The notes under the pieces are model-generated. The model did not search any database and was not told where the DNA came from. It saw only the letters and a program-made list of their open reading frames with translations. From the NCBI GenBank assembly GCA_905331475.1, contig CAJNYU010000435.1:422-64421 (forward strand): a stretch of 64,000 nt of DNA, written 5' to 3'. Both the position numbers and the translations under genes were made by a program. This document shows, one piece after another, positions 59,399 through 64,000 of this stretch (the first letter of the stretch is position 1; each line of letters begins with the position of its first letter). This DNA is from Rotaria socialis. Taxonomy: Eukaryota; Rotifera; Eurotatoria; Philodinida; Philodinidae.

Positions 59399-62300
59399 AT
59401 GATTTGTCGAGTTATCTACGACGTTGAATTTCGTGTATTAGTAAAAGAAAAATTAAGTCCATCAGATAGTGTTCTTGTCACTGGCTCATGTGAACAACTC
59501 GGTGAATGGACACCGAATCGTTGTATACCACTGACTCGTATTGATCGAACAGAAGATGGCGAAATATGGTCAACAAATATTAAAGTCAATGGACCCCAAA
59601 GAACTTTTTATCGATATGTTATTGCACAAATTATTCGAACGGACGATGATATGAATCTAATTATTAAAAAATGTAAAAATCTATTCATTTTTTTTTGTTT
59701 AAATATACTTATTGAATAAGAATGCTCATTTCTAAATAGGGGAAACATTTAAAGAAGCAAGATATTTAATATTCAACGAGACCGAAAAAAATGATCTCAC
59801 TAGTACTGAACAACCACAAGAGTGTTTCGATGTATTTGGTTGTTATAAAAATATAGTTCGAACTGATATTGGCTGGTTAACAGGTCAGTCGGAAATTCAA
59901 TTACGTTTTCATTCGAATTCTCTACAAATTTGGCCCACCAAGTTACGTGATAAAACATTCTCATTAAAAGTTTCACCGATCGATTTAAAATATCAACAAG
60001 AAAATGAAGAAGTAACATCAGAATCAGCGAATCAAACCTACACACCAACATCCAAAGTATTTATTCAATCAGCTATTTTACGTTTATCCGGTTGTGAAAC
60101 AAATATTCAAAGTGATTACGGTGCAGTACTCGGAAAAGATGATTATCTCATTGTTAAAATTCAAACCTTTGAACCTGAAAATGTTACTTATCATATTGAT
60201 TTTTATCTTGTTGATGAATCAACACCATTAAGAAAACATATAGGATTTGCATATGTTCTACCGGTACATTCAAATCTTGAATTAGCCGATAGTAAACAAC
60301 TCAATCGAACAGTACCCATTATTGGACTCAAACATAATCCGTTCGTACTGTTTTTATGTTACAGTTTCTAGAAGAATAACGATGTTTTTGTTTTAGAATA
60401 GGGCAAATAAAAATAGATGTTTTGTTAATTACACCATTACAAGGCATTGAACAAAAATTTCTTGTTTCGCCATCAAAATATTGGCGTGAAGGTCGAAGAC
60501 CAGTCAACGTTGGTCATAGAGGTTTAGGTGAGAAAGCTCGTCGTAATAAAATGTAGAAATTCATAACAGGCACGATATGAATCCTTACTTGATTATAAAG
60601 GAAGAATTGAATTAAGTCAGAAAAAACAAGAATTAGTAGAATTTCAATTCTTTTTTTTCTCAAAAAGATTAAAACTAACTGAAACTTATATTTTAAATTG
60701 GATGTTTGGTTTCGATATCGAATCATTCTGTAAAATTTTAATTTCAGGTAAAACAAATACTGAACATATTCCATTAAAACATCATTCAAACGATATAACT
60801 CGTCTTCGTTCAAGTGATTTGCCACTCACTGCAATAAGTAGTTCTTCGCCTCTATCATCGATGCCACCAACAACACGACCAGTTCAAACAAAATTTGTCA
60901 GCGAAAATACGCTAGCTTCATTCACCGGTGCATTTCAACTTGGTTTTGACTTTGTTGAATTCGATGTACAACTGTCAAAAGATAAAATACCTGTTGTCTA
61001 TCATGATTTTCAAGTTGCTATTACGCTTAAACGTAAATTTCATCAAGCAGAATTATTTGTTGTACCCGTTAAAGATTTAACATTGCCGCAATTACAATCC
61101 CTGAAAATTTATCATGCCAGTAAAACTGATGTTATTAAAATTGAAGACGATATAGATGAAGATGAACCAGTTGGGCAAGAGCAATTTAGTTCATTATTTC
61201 CGACACTACAAGAATTATTTGAACAGTTGGATCCTCATCTCGGTTTTAATGTTGAAATAAAATATGCTATGCAATATCGGCATGGTGGTTCTGAGCAAAA
61301 TTATTTTTTTGAAAGAAATGAATATATTGATTGTATTCTTCGTTGCCTGATCACTTATGGTTAAGCGAAAAAAAAATCTTTCTTCTAATAATTTTTTCTT
61401 TTTAATTTGAATAGCTAATAAACGTGTTATTGTGTTGTCAACATTTGATCCTGATTGTGCATCGATACTTCGTCGAAAACAAACATTATTTCCTGTGCTT
61501 TTTTTAACACAAGGTGAAAAAAGTGATTCGCCACAATTTTTAGACGTACGAACATGGTCGATAAATATTGGTTTATGTTTTATTGTTGCTGAACATTTAT
61601 CAGGTTTAGCTGCGCCAGCAATAGATATTATTGCAGATAAAGATTTTGTTAAACATGTTAAAGATAATGGAAAATTATTATTTATTTGGGGAGATGAAGC
61701 AAGTCAGTAGCTTTGTTTCCTTCCTGCAAATTTGAGGAGAAGAATTTATTTTAGATGATAAAGATGTATCGAAATGTTTGATTGACTTGAAGGTGGATGG
61801 TTTGATTTTTGATCATGCAGCAGAACTTAGAGATGAACAGTCAACAACAGAAAATCTTTTCATTGGTAAGACTTGAAATAATGACTATTTATGTATCTGC
61901 AGGAGATCAATGAGTATCTAGTACTAAATGACTTGAAGTAAGCGTTTAGTAAACATTCTCAGTAACACGACAATAAAAGGATTTTCGACGAATCAAATTG
62001 AGTAGAAGAATTAAAATGATTATTTGCGATATTTCGAAAGTTTATCTGACCTAAAATGATGTTTACACCGTCAGCAAAGAATTAATTCGTGCAATCGTAA
62101 AAAAACCTTCTTCCTCGGGATATTTTTATTGAAGTAAGCCGTGTGTTGATTTAAAACTTTCATAGAACTACTCGTTCAGTTTTAAGCAAAGAGATGCGCT
62201 GAATTGCAATGAAAGATTTTTTATTTTTATTTTTATTTTAGCTGAAGAACGCGAAGAATTAGAAGTTCTCAATAGTTTTCGTGAGAGACAACTTGAAATA

Positions 62301-62462
62301 AGACATCGCCAACTGTTACAAGAACTCGAAAGTTTACAAACAGCACGCGAAACAAGTAACTCATCAACTGCAGCTACAAATCCACCAGCCAGATCATTTG
62401 GAAATATTTACAGCATATCAGAACAATGCGCCATAGATTCTAATTTTAAAGATTTTATGTGA
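59399..62462 (+). CDS. GPCPD1: Glycerophosphocholine phosphodiesterase (CBM20 + GDPD domains)
   Basis: Seven exons: 59399-59672, 59740-60340, 60397-60527, 60748-61359, 61415-61702, 61755-61865, 62242-62462. The total of 2,238 nt gives 745 residues, against 672 in human. A starch-binding CBM20 domain is at about 5-95 (VTGSCEQLGEWTPNRCIPL, FYRYVIAQI). A glycerophosphodiester phosphodiesterase TIM barrel begins near residue 330 with NVGHRGLG (metal/substrate His-Arg). It continues with SENTLASFTGAFQLGFDFVE, FDVQLSKDKIPVVYHDF, LGFNVEIKYAMQYR and LFIWGDEA. The enzyme splits glycero-3-phosphocholine into choline and glycerol-3-phosphate in the cytosol. The C-terminal exon adds a Glu-rich coiled-coil (AEEREELEVL). 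Between HRGLG and SENTLASF there is a Ser-rich insert of about 45 residues. All junctions are GT..AG and keep frame. It appears intact. Confidence 0.94.
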
Positions 62463-62587
62463 CGAATTCGCATTTATTTTTCACTAGAAACTATTATTTT
62501 CTTATCTCATGATAAAAATCGAATACAATTTGACGATATAATTAATAAAATATTCATATCTTTATTTTTTTGTAGATTGTAATAATC

Positions 62588-62860
62588 ATGATAGTTCATT
62601 TCATTAATGTTATACTGGGCTTTTTAACTCGACCATATATTGCTGTAGAAAAATATTTTCTTCTTACATTTCAATCATATTTACCAACAGATTTTGATGA
62701 AAAATCATGGTGTATTCTATTTGGTTTAATGAGCATAGTTGCAATAATTATTGCATACACACTTAGTCGGTATGTAACAATAAAAGATGCCGATGATGAT
62801 CCTGTTTATCAACGAGCAAAATTATATTCGATTCAAAGAAAATCTCAGAAAATCAACTAA
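62588..62860 (+). CDS. Small membrane protein, 90 residues
   Basis: A single frame from the ATG at 62588. It has a hydrophobic N-terminal segment (VHFINVILGFLTRPYIAV), an amphipathic part, and a strong membrane helix at about 43-62 (ILFGLMSIVAIIIAYTLSRY). A charged tail follows (DADDDPVYQRAKLYSIQRK). I do not recognise the family; it has the size and shape of small integral membrane proteins (SMIM-type). It starts 126 bp after the GPCPD1 stop, on the same strand, with an acceptor-like TTTTGTAG shortly before the ATG, so a 5' UTR intron is possible. The clean frame and Ala/Asp-rich tail suggest a real gene. Confidence 0.6.
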   Translation: MIVHFINVILGFLTRPYIAVEKYFLLTFQSYLPTDFDEKSWCILFGLMSIVAIIIAYTLSRYVTIKDADDDPVYQRAKLYSIQRKSQKIN

Positions 62861-63712
62861 AATATGTCTAGCTGTGTATTTGGTTTTTGTGTCATTTCTT
62901 CTAGAACCCGTCTCATGGAATGAATAAAAAAGAAAGAAACCGATGTAATTTACATCATTCTCACAAGATTTTCCTCGCGCACTAATTATTGTTGATGTAA
63001 TAAAAATAAATCTCATTTTCGAATGATGAAACCCGATATATATATTCAAATCTCTGCCTATTAAAATTCCTTATCTCGTGCTTAACGATTGTTATTCTCG
63101 AAGTCGCGGCATCTTCTCCATTAAGTTATATTCATGTAATTCATGAGATAGATCACTCGATTAAATATGAAAGAAGACATATGTACTAAACTGACAATTC
63201 TTTTCTGAAAAAAACCAAAGTTCCCTTAAATGAGTTAGTGTGGTTTTGTTCACTGTATCGAATTTTGTCTAGAAAATTTTCAGTGTAAAAATGAATCACA
63301 AAAATCATCAACATCAATAAGAAGGCCGCCATGTTCTTTTTGCTTCAAAATAAATGGAAAATTGACTCGATTATTTTAATATGAACTGCAAGAGCTTTTG
63401 ATAGGCTTTCTGTATCTTTGCAGCGTTCTAACAGAGATGGAGAGAAATGAACGAACACTTGCTCCAGAATGACTAACAGATGGTAGCATATAGCTTTAGC
63501 ATGACAGCCGGTAAAATTTATAGATTCAGTAATAATATTGATTTCACTGGGCGAGACATTTTTCTATTGAATATCATTAGTATAAATTAAACAAGATAAA
63601 TTTTCTATAAAAAAATATACTCTTTTTATCTAGTGCATCTAAACTATAATAAATCAGATTGTCAAATATGTCGGACTGTTTTTAAAATTTTCAATGAAAT
63701 GGTCGAAAAAAT
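62861..63712. other. Intergenic region, no gene seen
   Basis: AT-rich, with AATAAA near 62923 shortly after the small membrane protein gene. No gene or repeat was recognised. Confidence 0.4.
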
Positions 63713-63804
63713 ATGAGTTGTTATATGGAACGACGAAATCAATCAAGAAATAGAAAACGAAGCACGGCAAATCAATTGAGCAGTTCATGTCGACTGTATA
63801 CTGA

Positions 63805-64000
63805 TTGCCGTTGTTGTTGAACCTAGAAAAGCAACGAAATCAACTTCAATATAAAAATGAATGCCATACTTGTTTTCTCCATTTTGATTGTTCATGTGAA
63901 ACTAAATGCAATACAATTGACGAGCGTCTATTAGGTCGTAGTTCGTTATCGGTTGGTTCACTAAATACACATTCTTGTGTTGGATTTTGTAGATTATTAT
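63805..64000 (+). CDS. Possible Cys-rich gene running off the right edge (partial)
   Basis: An open frame without a start runs from just after a TGA to the window end. It encodes LEKQRNQLQYKNECHTCF and then FDCSCETKCN, with further cysteines in HSCVGFC at the edge. Cys spacing and a low stop density suggest coding, perhaps an exon starting after the AACCTAG at 63820-63826. A shorter ATG frame in another register (63713-63820) ends in CRLYTDCRCC. No family is recognised, and the true structure needs the sequence beyond 64000. Confidence 0.3.
   Translation, partial: MPLLLNLEKQRNQLQYKNECHTCFLHFDCSCETKCNTIDERLLGRSSLSVGSLNTHSCVGFCRLL

Overview
The window looks like a piece of a bdelloid rotifer genome (inference, about 75 percent sure). 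The conserved genes are animal ones: Piezo, TBC1D24, PACSIN, GPATCH11, GPCPD1 and a giant HECT ligase. The DNA is very AT-rich, and most introns are only about 45 to 80 bp with GT..AG ends. Mixed in are genes of bacterial, fungal or protist type (two SatP/GPR1/FUN34/YaaH acetate transporters, a GH92 mannosidase, a ubiquitin-like/Hint protein), as expected of a lineage rich in horizontally acquired genes. Short TGTGGG-type motifs, the bdelloid telomere unit, also occur inside the window. No virus, rRNA, tRNA or CRISPR array was recognised. Layout: 1-1213 holds only simple repeats. 1214-12840 (+) is the last ~1,830 codons of a Piezo channel in about 38 small exons; its N-terminal part lies upstream of the window, and its few long introns contain repeats. 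12.8-17.0 kb has no recognisable gene. 17042-19363 (+) is an intact eight-exon TBC1D24. 19.7-21.1 kb is a cluster of inverted-repeat transposons with one N. Directly after it, 21316-22437 (+) is an intronless gene for a ubiquitin-like domain ending Gly-Gly, fused to a self-processing Hint domain and a Cys-rich domain; this is the most interesting gene here. From 22.4 to 38.1 kb lies an accessory, repeat-rich region: a decayed CD225/dispanin gene (-), two SatP-type transporters (-), copies of a dispersed repeat (one split by a solo LTR), a small TA-flanked foldback element, gene fragments and telomere-like motifs. 38195-48858 (+) is a four-exon, ~3,382-residue HECT E3 ubiquitin ligase with a SPRY domain. 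After another gene-poor stretch come PACSIN (F-BAR only, with a start codon split by an intron), a terminal-inverted-repeat element, a GH92 gene with two in-frame stops, GPATCH11, GPCPD1 (seven exons) and a small membrane protein. The window ends in a possible Cys-rich partial gene. How the genes fit together: they do not form an operon or one pathway. The core animal genes act in mechanosensation (Piezo), synaptic or endosomal trafficking (TBC1D24, PACSIN), spliceosome or mRNA function (GPATCH11), glycerophosphocholine breakdown (GPCPD1) and ubiquitination (HECT ligase). The acquired genes suggest uptake of acetate and trimming of mannose glycans. Exon limits below come from reading GT..AG junctions and frame; for TBC1D24, PACSIN, GPCPD1 and the HECT gene the assembled exon lengths are exact multiples of three.
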